Origin: JALRBM01 sp964615445
Lineage (GTDB): Bacteria; Patescibacteriota; Saccharimonadia; Saccharimonadales; Saccharimonadaceae
Length of the DNA stretch: 28,902 nucleotides
Assembly: GCA_964615445.1 (NCBI GenBank)
Contig: CAZTOK010000016.1
Coordinates: 1 to 28,902 of the forward strand
Direction: 5' to 3'
Shown here: piece by piece, positions 22,031-28,884 of the stretch
Position numbering within the stretch: position 1 is the stretch's first letter
How the letters are laid out: each line of letters starts with the position of its first letter
Position numbers and translations under genes: made by a program
Notes under the pieces: generated by a model
What the model was told of the DNA's origin: nothing
The model's input: the letters and a program-made list of their open reading frames with translations, nothing else
The model's database searches: none

Positions 22031-23482
22031 TTACTTACCATTCTTAATTAAGTCTAGCACATCTTGAGGCAATTGGCCTGTATGACTTATACGCCACTCA
22101 TTGTTGTTATTATCGAAGTATGCCCAGCCTTTTTTAGCCAAATCAGGACCAATCTTGCTTAAGCGATCGTGCCAATCTGACGGATCAACATTGTTATTTT
22201 GCATAACCTCATACAAACCTTCGTTAGGATGTACGGTATTAGAAGCGTCAGGAAGCATTTCTTGAGAAGCCGTACCGCCGCCGTTAGGCAAATACGTATC
22301 GTGATCATGGAATGGAGGGATTTGACTTCCGCTACCACCGCCCGCTTGGTCTGCAGCTTGACCAAAGGCATTAGGGGTTCCGCCACCACCACTGCCGCTA
22401 GCACCAGAGGTTAGTCGGTAAGTGATAATTGCAGCGGCTACGGCAACAGCACCTACTACTACGTAAGCCACCCTACGATTTCCACGATTTTCCGGTCCAC
22501 TAAAGCGATCCACTAAAGAGTCTTTGGCAGCTAATAAGGAATCCTTAAGACTCTTCAATGCTAACGTAGCTCTCCAAATAGGTGCCCTAAGCCATGAACC
22601 ATTGCGACGATCAGCGCCCGTCTCTATATCAGAGTCATCCTCTAAGTCGTCATCCTCAATAGGCTCACGCTCATCATCACTTTCTAAATCATCTTCGATG
22701 GGCTCACGTTCGTCAGTATGCTCGTCATCTTCTAGATCATCTTCAAGTGGTTCGCGCTCTTCATCACCCTCTAAGTCATCTTCGATGGGCTCACGCTCAT
22801 CATCTTCCCTAGGTTCTTCTTCCGGCCAATCGACCCGTTCTGTATCATCTTCATCGATAGGAAGTGTTCCTTCGAAGTGTTCTCTTTCAGTTTCGGTTTT
22901 CTTTTCTGGAATAGCAACATTCGTAGAACGATCCATCATAAAATCTGCGACAAGTGGATCAAAGTCATCAGACTCCTCGTACATACTAAGAAGGGCTTCG
23001 AGCGCACCTTCTCGGCGCTGAATAAGCTTCTCAGTTTGCGCAATTTCTTCTTCAGACATCCCGTCGATTTTCTTGTTGTGCAGATTTTCAACTTCTTGAG
23101 ATATAGCGTCTATACGACGTAAACGTGCGTCGCTATTTATTTTTTCAAGAAACTTAGCTTTTTTATCTTCTTCCCATTTGTGATCCTCTTCTTCTGCAGC
23201 TGCATACATTTCAGGAATCTTAACCGCATCTTCAGCATCAAGGCGATCCTGACCTTCGTTAAATACGTCATCAGCAGTGCGACCTTCTTTTCCAGCCATA
23301 TCTTCTAAATGCTTATAGTAAGCGTCGAGATCATCAAGACGCTGACGAGCTTTGTCTGAGAAGTCAGTTTTACCTGCATCCCCCTGTAGCTCTTCCGTCC
23401 AACGCTGAGCATCATGCTCGGCTTTATTTTGCTCAAAGTCATCAAGTGACTGCTTAAAAGGGCTTGGTGCTTTTTCTGACAT
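22031..23482 (-). CDS. Acidic-repeat single-pass membrane protein, unknown function
   Basis: 483 aa. Order: charged helical N-terminus (1-200, likely coiled coil, e.g. NLHNKKIDGMSEEEIAQTEK), four near-repeats of EREPIEDDLE type (229-284), a basic stretch, one membrane helix (about 337-357: RRVAYVVVGAVAVAAAIITY), a Gly/Ser-rich linker, and a small C-terminal domain (about 415-483: HPNEGLYEVMQNNNVDPSDW... ISHTGQLPQDVLDLIKNGK). The C-terminal domain resembles in outline a LysM-like module after an extracellular linker, but I cannot assign it firmly. Topology is probably cytoplasmic N-terminus, outside C-terminus. The AGGAAAGGA Shine-Dalgarno is strong. No family recognised. Confidence 0.75.
   Translation of the reverse strand: MSEKAPSPFKQSLDDFEQNKAEHDAQRWTEELQGDAGKTDFSDKARQRLDDLDAYYKHLEDMAGKEGRTADDVFNEGQDRLDAEDAVKIPEMYAAAEEEDHKWEEDKKAKFLEKINSDARLRRIDAISQEVENLHNKKIDGMSEEEIAQTEKLIQRREGALEALLSMYEESDDFDPLVADFMMDRSTNVAIPEKKTETEREHFEGTLPIDEDDTERVDWPEEEPREDDEREPIEDDLEGDEEREPLEDDLEDDEHTDEREPIEDDLESDDEREPIEDDDLEDDSDIETGADRRNGSWLRAPIWRATLALKSLKDSLLAAKDSLVDRFSGPENRGNRRVAYVVVGAVAVAAAIITYRLTSGASGSGGGGTPNAFGQAADQAGGGSGSQIPPFHDHDTYLPNGGGTASQEMLPDASNTVHPNEGLYEVMQNNNVDPSDWHDRLSKIGPDLAKKGWAYFDNNNNEWRISHTGQLPQDVLDLIKNGK
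22631..22798 (-). repeat. Four degenerate acidic coding repeats
   Basis: In-frame units of about 13-16 codons, each starting EREP(I/L)EDD, within the membrane protein at 22031-23482 (residues 229-284). The DNA copies are diverged at synonymous sites, so the repeat is maintained at protein level. Confidence 0.8.
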
Positions 23483-23549
23483 AGATTTTCCTTTCCTAAA
23501 GGATGGCTTGGGTTATTTTTTTGTGTTGTTTATATTCCTTATATCTCTG

Positions 23550-23578
23550 ACTTTATCATACTTTTGATTTAAAGTCAA
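23550..23578 (-). promoter_or_regulatory. Promoter of the acidic-repeat/DUF5663 operon
   Basis: -35 TTGACT (23573-23578), 17-bp spacer with TGA adjacent to the -10 TAAAGT (23550-23555). An alternative -10 TATGAT lies 5 bp upstream. Leader about 60 nt with a strong AGGAAAGGA site. Confidence 0.5.
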
Positions 23579-23601
23579 GTATAAGCATTGGCCTATAAAA
23601 A

Positions 23602-25377
23602 CTAGTTCAGTGTACGTTTCACGAGCTCACGAGTAAAGAATTCCAGCTTGTCACCTTCTTCAAGCAAAAGTTTCTTGGCCGTTTTTAGAGATAAGCCACA
23701 CATCTCACCTTCAAATACCTCTTTAGCTTCTTGTTGCTGACGTTGAACGCTAGCTACTTCTACTTCTGCTATTCTTTCATTTCCACGAATAACACGAGCA
23801 AGAACATTTGGCATTACTTTACCGCTGGTTACTTCTCCACCAGCAATAACTTCATCTTTGAGTGTGCGGAAAATACCTTTAATGGTAAGTTTACCGACCT
23901 CTGTTTCAACCACCTTCGGCGCAAGGAGAGCTTCCATCGAGCCTCTTGCATCATCAAGAAGTTCATAAATCACTTTAAAAATACGCACTTGCACTTTATC
24001 ACGCATCGCGAGACGCTTTACGGCTGGCGGAAGTTCAACATTAAAACCATAAATAATCGTGTTGTGGTCAGCCGCAGCTAAACGAATATCATTCTCAGAG
24101 ATATTACCAACGCCACTTCCTACTATACGAAGTGTAATCTGACCACCAGTTTCTACTAAACGAAGGCTATCCATAACTGAAGTAAGAGAACCCTGGACAT
24201 CAGCTTTAATGACCACATTAAGATTCTGTGTCTCATGAGTTTGGGTCATTAACTTTAGTAAGTCTGCGCCCGTCACATTAGTGCTTGCAGCGTTCTTCTC
24301 GCGCTCTATTCTTGCAAGTCCAGCATGTTGGCGTGCTTCTTTTTCACTCTTCACAATAGTGAAGGTGTCTCCAAACTGAGGTAATTCTTTAAATCCAGTG
24401 ACAGTTACAGGAGTAGATGGTCCTGCACTTTTAATGGTTTTGCCAGCATAATCTAGTAGAGTACGAACTTTGCCGTAAGTAACGCCAGCAACAAGGAAAT
24501 GGCCCGGTTTTAGTGTCCCCTGCTCTACTAGGAGACCTACGACGGAACCTCGGCCTGTTTCCATGTGAGACTCAATAACGAGCCCTTCTGCCGGCACGTC
24601 AATGTCCGCCTTTAACTCTTCAAGATCAGCAACAAGGAGTACCATATCGAGCAATTTATCAATATTTTGGCCAGTTTTGGCACTCACTTCTACCATCACA
24701 GTATCGCCGCCCCACTCCTCAGGATTAAGGTTATGTTCGGTAGCAAGCTGGGTTTTTACAAGTTGTGGATTAGCAGCTTCTTTATCTATTTTATTAATCG
24801 CTACGATGATTTTTGCGTTCGCCATTTGTGCAAAGCGAATCGCCTCAATAGTCTGTGGCTTCACCCCATCATCTGCTGCAACAACAATAATAACAACGTC
24901 AGTAAGTGTGGCGCCATGTTGGCGAAGTGCCGCAAAAGCTTCGTGACCCGGTGTATCAAGCAATGTAATTGGGCGGCCATTTCGCACTGTTTGATAAGCG
25001 CTAATATGCTGAGTGATGCCACCAGCCTCACCCTCAACTGTCTTGGTATCCAAGATAGCATCTAGTAGACTTGTTTTACCATGGTCGACATGACCCATTA
25101 CGGCGACAATCGGTGGACGCTCAGCTGCATGTTCAGATACCACATGAGCCTTACGTTCAGCAGTGGTACTAGCAGCTTTTTTTTCAAGTTTGACATCAAG
25201 CCCTAGTTCTTCAACAATAATCGTTGCCGTTTCAAAATCAATTCTTTGATTGATGGTGGCGACAATACCATTCTTAAATAGCTCTCCAATCAAAGTAGTG
25301 ACAGGCAAATTGAGCGTTTCAGCCAATTCACCAACAGTAATTGAGTCAGCGACAACAAGTACCTTTTCTTGGCTCAT
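23602..25377 (-). CDS. infB: Translation initiation factor IF-2 (short form)
   Basis: 591 aa. A small N-terminal IF2-N-like domain (about 1-55) is joined directly to the GTPase: G1 GHVDHGKTS (95-103), G3 DTPGHEAF, G4 NKID, G5 SAK. Then come the beta-barrel, C1 and C2 domains that bind fMet-tRNA. The long variable N-terminal region of E. coli IF-2 is absent, as is usual in small genomes. AAAGGAG lies 6 nt before ATG 25377. It follows rpsA by 54 nt with a small hairpin between, so rpsA-infB is probably one transcript. Confidence 0.97.
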   Translation of the reverse strand: MSQEKVLVVADSITVGELAETLNLPVTTLIGELFKNGIVATINQRIDFETATIIVEELGLDVKLEKKAASTTAERKAHVVSEHAAERPPIVAVMGHVDHGKTSLLDAILDTKTVEGEAGGITQHISAYQTVRNGRPITLLDTPGHEAFAALRQHGATLTDVVIIVVAADDGVKPQTIEAIRFAQMANAKIIVAINKIDKEAANPQLVKTQLATEHNLNPEEWGGDTVMVEVSAKTGQNIDKLLDMVLLVADLEELKADIDVPAEGLVIESHMETGRGSVVGLLVEQGTLKPGHFLVAGVTYGKVRTLLDYAGKTIKSAGPSTPVTVTGFKELPQFGDTFTIVKSEKEARQHAGLARIEREKNAASTNVTGADLLKLMTQTHETQNLNVVIKADVQGSLTSVMDSLRLVETGGQITLRIVGSGVGNISENDIRLAAADHNTIIYGFNVELPPAVKRLAMRDKVQVRIFKVIYELLDDARGSMEALLAPKVVETEVGKLTIKGIFRTLKDEVIAGGEVTSGKVMPNVLARVIRGNERIAEVEVASVQRQQQEAKEVFEGEMCGLSLKTAKKLLLEEGDKLEFFTRELVKRTLN

Positions 25378-25393
25378 AACATACTCCTTTCGC

Positions 25394-25410
25394 CCGTCAC
25401 TTCTTGACGG
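25394..25410 (-). other. Small hairpin in the rpsA-infB gap
   Basis: CCGTCA-AGAAG-TGACGG on the reverse strand, ending 4 nt before the infB AAAGGAG. It is too short and lacks U's for a terminator; it may set infB ribosome access or mark an mRNA processing site. Confidence 0.4.
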
Positions 25411-25431
25411 ATTACCCCTTAAACGAGGATT

Positions 25432-26511
25432 CTATTTCTTGTTTTTATCAGCGAGACTGAGGGAAATTTTGCGATTTTCTTTATCGACATCGAGAACAAT
25501 AAAGTTTTTACGTTCATTCAATGTAAATACCTTCTCAGGATCAACATCGTTACCATCACCAAGCTCACTAATGTGAACGAGAGCTTCTACAGCCGGGCTA
25601 ATCTGCACGAACGCACCAAACGGTGTGATACGTGTAACAGTGCCTTCCACGTCACTGCCTGGCTTAAATTGCTCTACTTCATCAAGCCATGGATCCTGAG
25701 TAAGCTGTTTGATACTAAGACTAAGACGATCTTTATCGATTGAGATAATCTTCGCATCAATGGTTTGACCAACTTTTAGGTAGTCGCTTGGGTTGTTTAC
25801 ACGCTCCCAGCTAATCTCTGAAATATGAACCAGGCCTTCAATGCCCTCGACATTTACAAAAGCACCATAATCTACGACACCAGTGACTACACCCTTAACA
25901 GTGTCGCCTACTTTTAATTTCTCAAGACGATCAGCGAGACCGTCTTTAATAGCTTCTTTCTCACTAAAGATAAGCTTGTTGGCTTTGCGATCACTATCAA
26001 GAATGCGAACTTTAAGTGTTTGACCAACAAGTGAGTTAAGACGCTGTAAAATCTCATCCTTATCACTACTGCCAACACGCGGATAATGCTCTGCAGAAAG
26101 CTGTGAAACAGGCAGGAAACCTCGCACACCTTCGAATTCTACAAGTAAACCACCTCGATTGGCGTCATACGGAGATACCTCAATAACGTCACCGCGATCC
26201 AAGATGGCGCTGATTTCTTCCCAGCCACGATCTTTTGCCGCTTTGCGAAGTGAAAGAAGTGAGTAGCCATTTTCAAGTTCAGCATCAACGACACTAGCGG
26301 TTACTTCGTCACCTTCTTTTAAGGAGCGAGAGAAGCCCACCTCGCGACGTGGAACATATCCAACACCTTGAGCGCCAAGGTCAATCAATACCTCGTGCTT
26401 ACGAAGCGAGAGTACCTTTCCGGTTATCACCTCTCCTGCTGTTAGTTGTTTGACGTTTGCCTCTGATTGTGCAAGCAAATCGTCCATTGTTATTGCGGCT
26501 TTTGTTGCCAT
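25432..26511 (-). CDS. rpsA: S1 RNA-binding domain protein (ribosomal protein S1)
   Basis: 359 aa with four S1/OB repeats: about 25-93 (GEVITGKVLSLRKHEVLIDLG), 105-180 (GDVIEVSPYDANRGGLLVEFEG), 200-268 (GDTVKGVVTGVVDYGAFVNVEG, the most canonical) and 285-355 (GSDVEGTVTRITPFGAFVQISP). It resembles the shorter S1 proteins of Gram-positive and CPR bacteria rather than the six-domain E. coli S1. It binds mRNA on the 30S subunit. The leader has AAGGAAGG separated from the ATG by a hairpin (26513-26527), and a strong promoter lies at 26586-26614. Confidence 0.93.
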   Translation of the reverse strand: MATKAAITMDDLLAQSEANVKQLTAGEVITGKVLSLRKHEVLIDLGAQGVGYVPRREVGFSRSLKEGDEVTASVVDAELENGYSLLSLRKAAKDRGWEEISAILDRGDVIEVSPYDANRGGLLVEFEGVRGFLPVSQLSAEHYPRVGSSDKDEILQRLNSLVGQTLKVRILDSDRKANKLIFSEKEAIKDGLADRLEKLKVGDTVKGVVTGVVDYGAFVNVEGIEGLVHISEISWERVNNPSDYLKVGQTIDAKIISIDKDRLSLSIKQLTQDPWLDEVEQFKPGSDVEGTVTRITPFGAFVQISPAVEALVHISELGDGNDVDPEKVFTLNERKNFIVLDVDKENRKISLSLADKNKK

Positions 26512-26512
26512 A

Positions 26513-26535
26513 AGTCTTATTCAGACTCCTTCCTT
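26513..26535 (-). promoter_or_regulatory. rpsA ribosome binding site with intervening hairpin
   Basis: Reverse-strand order: AAGGAAGG (26535-26528), hairpin AGTCT-GAATA-AGACT (26527-26513), one base, ATG 26511. The linear spacing of 16 nt is too long for normal Shine-Dalgarno use; folding the hairpin would bring the site next to the start. A possible S1 feedback site, by inference. Confidence 0.5.
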
Positions 26536-26585
26536 AATTGCTATTTCCGAAGCACACGTAAGTAGAGTACTCCTAGATTATTTCT

Positions 26586-26614
26586 ATTGTACCTCAGATA
26601 GGGCCACAAGTCAA
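26586..26614 (-). promoter_or_regulatory. rpsA-infB promoter (TTGACT-N17-TACAAT)
   Basis: -35 TTGACT (26609-26614), 17-bp spacer, -10 TACAAT (26586-26591). The -35 overlaps the last codons and stop of the LPHTG protein gene (stop 26611). Leader about 68 nt. Confidence 0.8.
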
Positions 26615-26973
26615 AGTGATAGTGCTGGACGGCGTGAACGTAGAAAAGAGATGGCTACAACAGTGATAAATCCCAAGATGAATGCTGTTTGTACATCCTC
26701 TGTAGGTCCAGTGTGAGGAAGCTGGGTATTATTGGTGACTGAAGAGTTTGAGGTTGACTGCGAAGATGGATTCTGAGATGATGATCCACCTGTGGAAGGC
26801 GTTTGGTATGATTGTGGCGCAGGAGGCGAAGACTGGGGTTGGTTATTGCTATTTGATGTTGATGCAAATATCTGGCTATGGAAAAAAACCACTCCCCCTA
26901 CAAAAAGCGCCGCAAGTACCACAGCGACTATTACAAAACTAAGTACTGAACCACCCTGATTTGTTCGTACCAT
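26611..26973 (-). CDS. Small LPXTG (LPHTG) sortase-anchored surface protein
   Basis: 120 aa. N-terminal membrane segment (about 9-31: SVLSFVIVAVVLAALFVGGVVFF), then a low-complexity Ser/Asn/Gln/Pro stretch (38-83), then a complete cell-wall sorting signal: LPHTG (85-89), hydrophobic FILGFITVVAISFL and a basic RSRR tail. Sortase would cut after Thr and join the protein to the wall. The mature part is almost all linker, so it may be a spacer or stalk, or the N-terminal helix may stay uncleaved and make the protein bridge membrane and wall. GAGGT Shine-Dalgarno. Divergent from the ROK gene; no sortase gene lies in the window. Confidence 0.85.
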   Translation of the reverse strand: MVRTNQGGSVLSFVIVAVVLAALFVGGVVFFHSQIFASTSNSNNQPQSSPPAPQSYQTPSTGGSSSQNPSSQSTSNSSVTNNTQLPHTGPTEDVQTAFILGFITVVAISFLRSRRPALSL

Positions 26974-26998
26974 TTCTCTTACCTCTCTTTATAACCTT

Positions 26999-27027
26999 AC
27001 TATACCGATTTATATCCGTAGGCGCAA
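26999..27027 (-). promoter_or_regulatory. Promoter of the LPHTG gene (TTGCGC-N17-TATAGT)
   Basis: -35 TTGCGC (27022-27027), 17-bp spacer, -10 TATAGT (26999-27004), predicted leader about 19 nt. It is back to back with the ROK promoter, only 12 bp away. Confidence 0.6.
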
Positions 27028-27039
27028 CGATTCGGCATA

Positions 27040-27048
27040 TGCTACACT
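27040..27048 (+). promoter_or_regulatory. ROK gene promoter, leaderless arrangement (TGcTACACT)
   Basis: TGC directly precedes the -10 TACACT (27043-27048). Six bases later is the ATG (27055), placing +1 on the start codon. No convincing -35. Confidence 0.55.
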
Positions 27049-27054
27049 AAAAAC

Positions 27055-27870
27055 ATGCTAGTAACAGTTGATACTGGAGGGACTAAAACACTCATTGCCT
27101 TGTTCGACAAGGAAGGTATTATTAGAGATAAGATACGGTTTCCCACACCAAAAAGCGAAGACAATTATGTCTCACTTTTAAAGACAACTCTTCGTGAAAA
27201 ATACAGCAGAGAGCCGGTTGAGGCAGTAGTTGTTGCACTACCGGGTATCGTAAAAAATGGTGTGGCCGTTTGGTGCAATAACCTTGGTTGGGAAAATTTC
27301 GACGCCCAAAAAAAGCTCGTAGATGTGCTTGGCGAAGCTCCAGTTCTTATTGAGAACGATGCCAACCTTGCAGGGCTAGCTGAAACGCGAACGCTCGATC
27401 CTATGCCTGTTTCTTCACTATATGTAACCATTAGTACTGGAATTGGTACCGGAATAATTACGAACGGTGCTATTGATCCGGGCCTCCGCTATAGTGAAGG
27501 TGGCCGGACATTAGTAGAATTTCAAGGTGAAGTGCGGGAATGGGAAAGCTTTGCATCAGGAAAAGCTATTCATGACACATATGGTCTATACGGACATGAG
27601 ATTAAAGATAAGGGGATTTGGGATGATATTGCCGATCGAATAAGTCGAGGTTTTTTAGCAATTACTCCTATCTTACAACCAGAAGTAATTATAATTGGCG
27701 GTAGTATAGGCACTTACTTTCCCGAATACAGTAAGCAGCTTGAAGCAATCTTACAGCACTCACTTCCTCGTCATATTGCCTGTCCACGCATTCTCCAAGC
27801 TACATATCCAGAAGAAGCTGTGGTATATGGTTGTTATTATTATGCGCTCGATTACCTCTCTCATTCATAA
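27055..27870 (+). CDS. ROK family sugar kinase-like protein
   Basis: 271 aa, actin-like ATPase fold. Phosphate-1 VDTGGTKT (4-11), the sugar site ENDANLAGLAE with catalytic Asp, phosphate-2 ISTGIGTGII, and adenosine region VIIIGGSIG. ROK kinases phosphorylate glucose, ManNAc or related hexoses. The usual ROK zinc motif (CxCGxxGCxE) and the GEIGH His are missing; the segment reads SEGGRTLVEFQGEVREWESFASG, so the sugar-site loop is reduced and specificity cannot be told. No Shine-Dalgarno; likely leaderless. The next gene overlaps by 29 nt. Confidence 0.85.
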   Translation: MLVTVDTGGTKTLIALFDKEGIIRDKIRFPTPKSEDNYVSLLKTTLREKYSREPVEAVVVALPGIVKNGVAVWCNNLGWENFDAQKKLVDVLGEAPVLIENDANLAGLAETRTLDPMPVSSLYVTISTGIGTGIITNGAIDPGLRYSEGGRTLVEFQGEVREWESFASGKAIHDTYGLYGHEIKDKGIWDDIADRISRGFLAITPILQPEVIIIGGSIGTYFPEYSKQLEAILQHSLPRHIACPRILQATYPEEAVVYGCYYYALDYLSHS

Positions 27871-28300
27871 ATTACAGGCCGATTTTCCATTGTTCCACTT
27901 TTCGACAGGGGAAGATTTTATATGGTCGCCAAAAAAACAGACCATTTTCTATGATAAGTCATCATATGACGCAGTATCATTGCTCCATGAGATATCACAT
28001 GCATTGTTAGATCATCGTGACTATACGAGAGATATAGAACTAATAACAATGGAGCGTGAGGCATGGGAATATGCGAAGGTCCTCGGTAAAAAATATGGTA
28101 TAAGAATTCATGAGGATAGCATACAAGATGCACTTGACACCTATCGGGATTGGCTTCATTCCCGAAGTACATGTCCCACATGTAAAGCAACTGGCTTACA
28201 AATAAAGAATAGTCTTTACCGATGTATTGCATGTGATACTAAATGGAGAACAAACGATGCACGCACATGTAGGCTTAAGCGATATGTTGTATCACAATAA
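27842..28300 (+). CDS. Putative zinc metallopeptidase with C-terminal zinc ribbon
   Basis: 152 aa. HExxH motif LLHEISHALLDH (H49, E50, H53) is followed by a helix DIELITMEREAW (64-75) whose acidic residues could give the third ligand, an arrangement like ImmA/IrrE-type small metallopeptidases. The C-terminus holds a CPTC...CIAC zinc ribbon (C111, C114, C128, C131). ATG 27842 is chosen since the conserved-looking part begins there; in-frame ATGs upstream lie inside the ROK gene. Function unknown: a peptidase, or a regulator that uses the ribbon for nucleic acid or protein binding. The last codons and stop lie inside the terminator stem at 28289-28340. Confidence 0.75.
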   Translation: MRSITSLIHKLQADFPLFHFSTGEDFIWSPKKQTIFYDKSSYDAVSLLHEISHALLDHRDYTRDIELITMEREAWEYAKVLGKKYGIRIHEDSIQDALDTYRDWLHSRSTCPTCKATGLQIKNSLYRCIACDTKWRTNDARTCRLKRYVVSQ

Positions 28301-28340
28301 AAAAGAAGATCTAAAATGATCTTCTTTTTTATTGTGATAC
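28289..28340. terminator. Bidirectional intrinsic terminator
   Basis: A perfect 23-bp inverted repeat (28289-28311 and 28318-28340) with 6-nt spacer TAAAAT. The GC-bearing core AGAAGATC/GATCTTCT is flanked by A6 and T6, giving a U-run for transcripts from both sides. It serves the metallopeptidase gene (whose stop lies inside) and the convergent KGG gene (stop 28353). Confidence 0.9.
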
Positions 28341-28352
28341 AAATCCTCAGCG

Positions 28353-28598
28353 CTAAGCTGCAAGAAGATTTTCTTCTTCAGATGCATCAATTACATGAAT
28401 TTGAACAACTGTAGCTTTTTTACGTCGTGAAATACGACCACCTTTAGCGCCTGCAATACGAGCAAGCGCTGGGTTAGCGGCAAAACCACCTGTGTGGCCA
28501 TTTCGACCACCTTTAGCGCCAATTTTAGCGTAAAAATCAGGATCTTTAGCTAAGTTTTTCATTTTGGCTTTGTAGCCACCGACTTTATTTCCAGCCAT
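28353..28598 (-). CDS. KGG-motif small basic protein
   Basis: 81 aa, basic. Two KGG motifs in related contexts: FYAKIGAKGGRNGHTGGF and RIAGAKGGRISRRKK, the pattern of the KGG / general-stress-protein family (GsiB-like repeats), followed by a C-terminal VVQIHVIDASEEENLLAA tail. It may bind nucleic acid or act as a hydrophilin-type stress protein. Function is not established. AGGAG Shine-Dalgarno, a strong promoter (28666-28694) and a structured leader suggest high, regulated expression. Confidence 0.8.
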   Translation of the reverse strand: MAGNKVGGYKAKMKNLAKDPDFYAKIGAKGGRNGHTGGFAANPALARIAGAKGGRISRRKKATVVQIHVIDASEEENLLAA

Positions 28599-28614
28599 AT
28601 ATCATCTCCTCTAT

Positions 28615-28632
28615 GCAAGGGTCTCACCTTGC
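28615..28632 (-). promoter_or_regulatory. Leader hairpin next to the KGG gene ribosome binding site
   Basis: GCAAGG-TGAGAC-CCTTGC on the reverse strand, ending a few bases before AGAGGAG. It may tune translation or mRNA stability. Confidence 0.45.
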
Positions 28633-28665
28633 TCATTACCTCACACGTGATATGTGTTATAAGTT

Positions 28666-28694
28666 AATATAGCATAGCTTATGCTTTTTGTCAA
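28666..28694 (-). promoter_or_regulatory. Strong KGG gene promoter with operator-like palindrome
   Basis: Perfect -35 TTGACA (28689-28694), 17-bp spacer ending TGC, -10 TATATT (28666-28671). Within the spacer AGCATA-N3-TATGCT (28671-28685) is an inverted repeat. A related 12-bp palindrome ATAGCATGCTAT lies upstream at 28742-28753. Both look like operator sites for one dimeric regulator. Confidence 0.7.
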
Positions 28695-28853
28695 TATTTA
28701 CATGAGCGTTATATATTATATTTAACTACTTTCTAATATTCATAGCATGCTATATTCCGAATAATTACTTTAGTCGTCTCAACTTAAAAATGACATTCCT
28801 ACGTCCTGCGGGAGACTGCATTATTATTTATTACTAAAAACGCCTTGCCAAAG
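28695..28853. other. AT-rich intergenic region, no gene seen
   Basis: Between the KGG promoter and the right-edge terminator. Apart from the palindrome at 28742-28753 and a weak GTCTC/GAGAC pairing (28776-28780 with 28811-28815), I see no coding frame or recognisable RNA. A small RNA ending at the terminator cannot be excluded. Confidence 0.4.
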
Positions 28854-28884
28854 AAAAAAGACTTCCTATTCGGAAGTCTTTTTT
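28854..28884. terminator. Intrinsic terminator near right edge
   Basis: A6-GACTTCC-TATTC-GGAAGTC-T6, usable in both directions. It probably ends a gene entering from beyond the window on the reverse strand, or a forward-strand small RNA. Confidence 0.85.

Noticed and set aside
22631..22798. CRISPR-like repeats
   Set aside because: In-frame coding repeats without unique spacers; copies differ at synonymous sites.
22524..23021. Forward-strand Ser-rich 165-codon open frame
   Set aside because: Antisense shadow of the acidic repeats (Glu/Asp codons read as Ser on the other strand); no Shine-Dalgarno or promoter.
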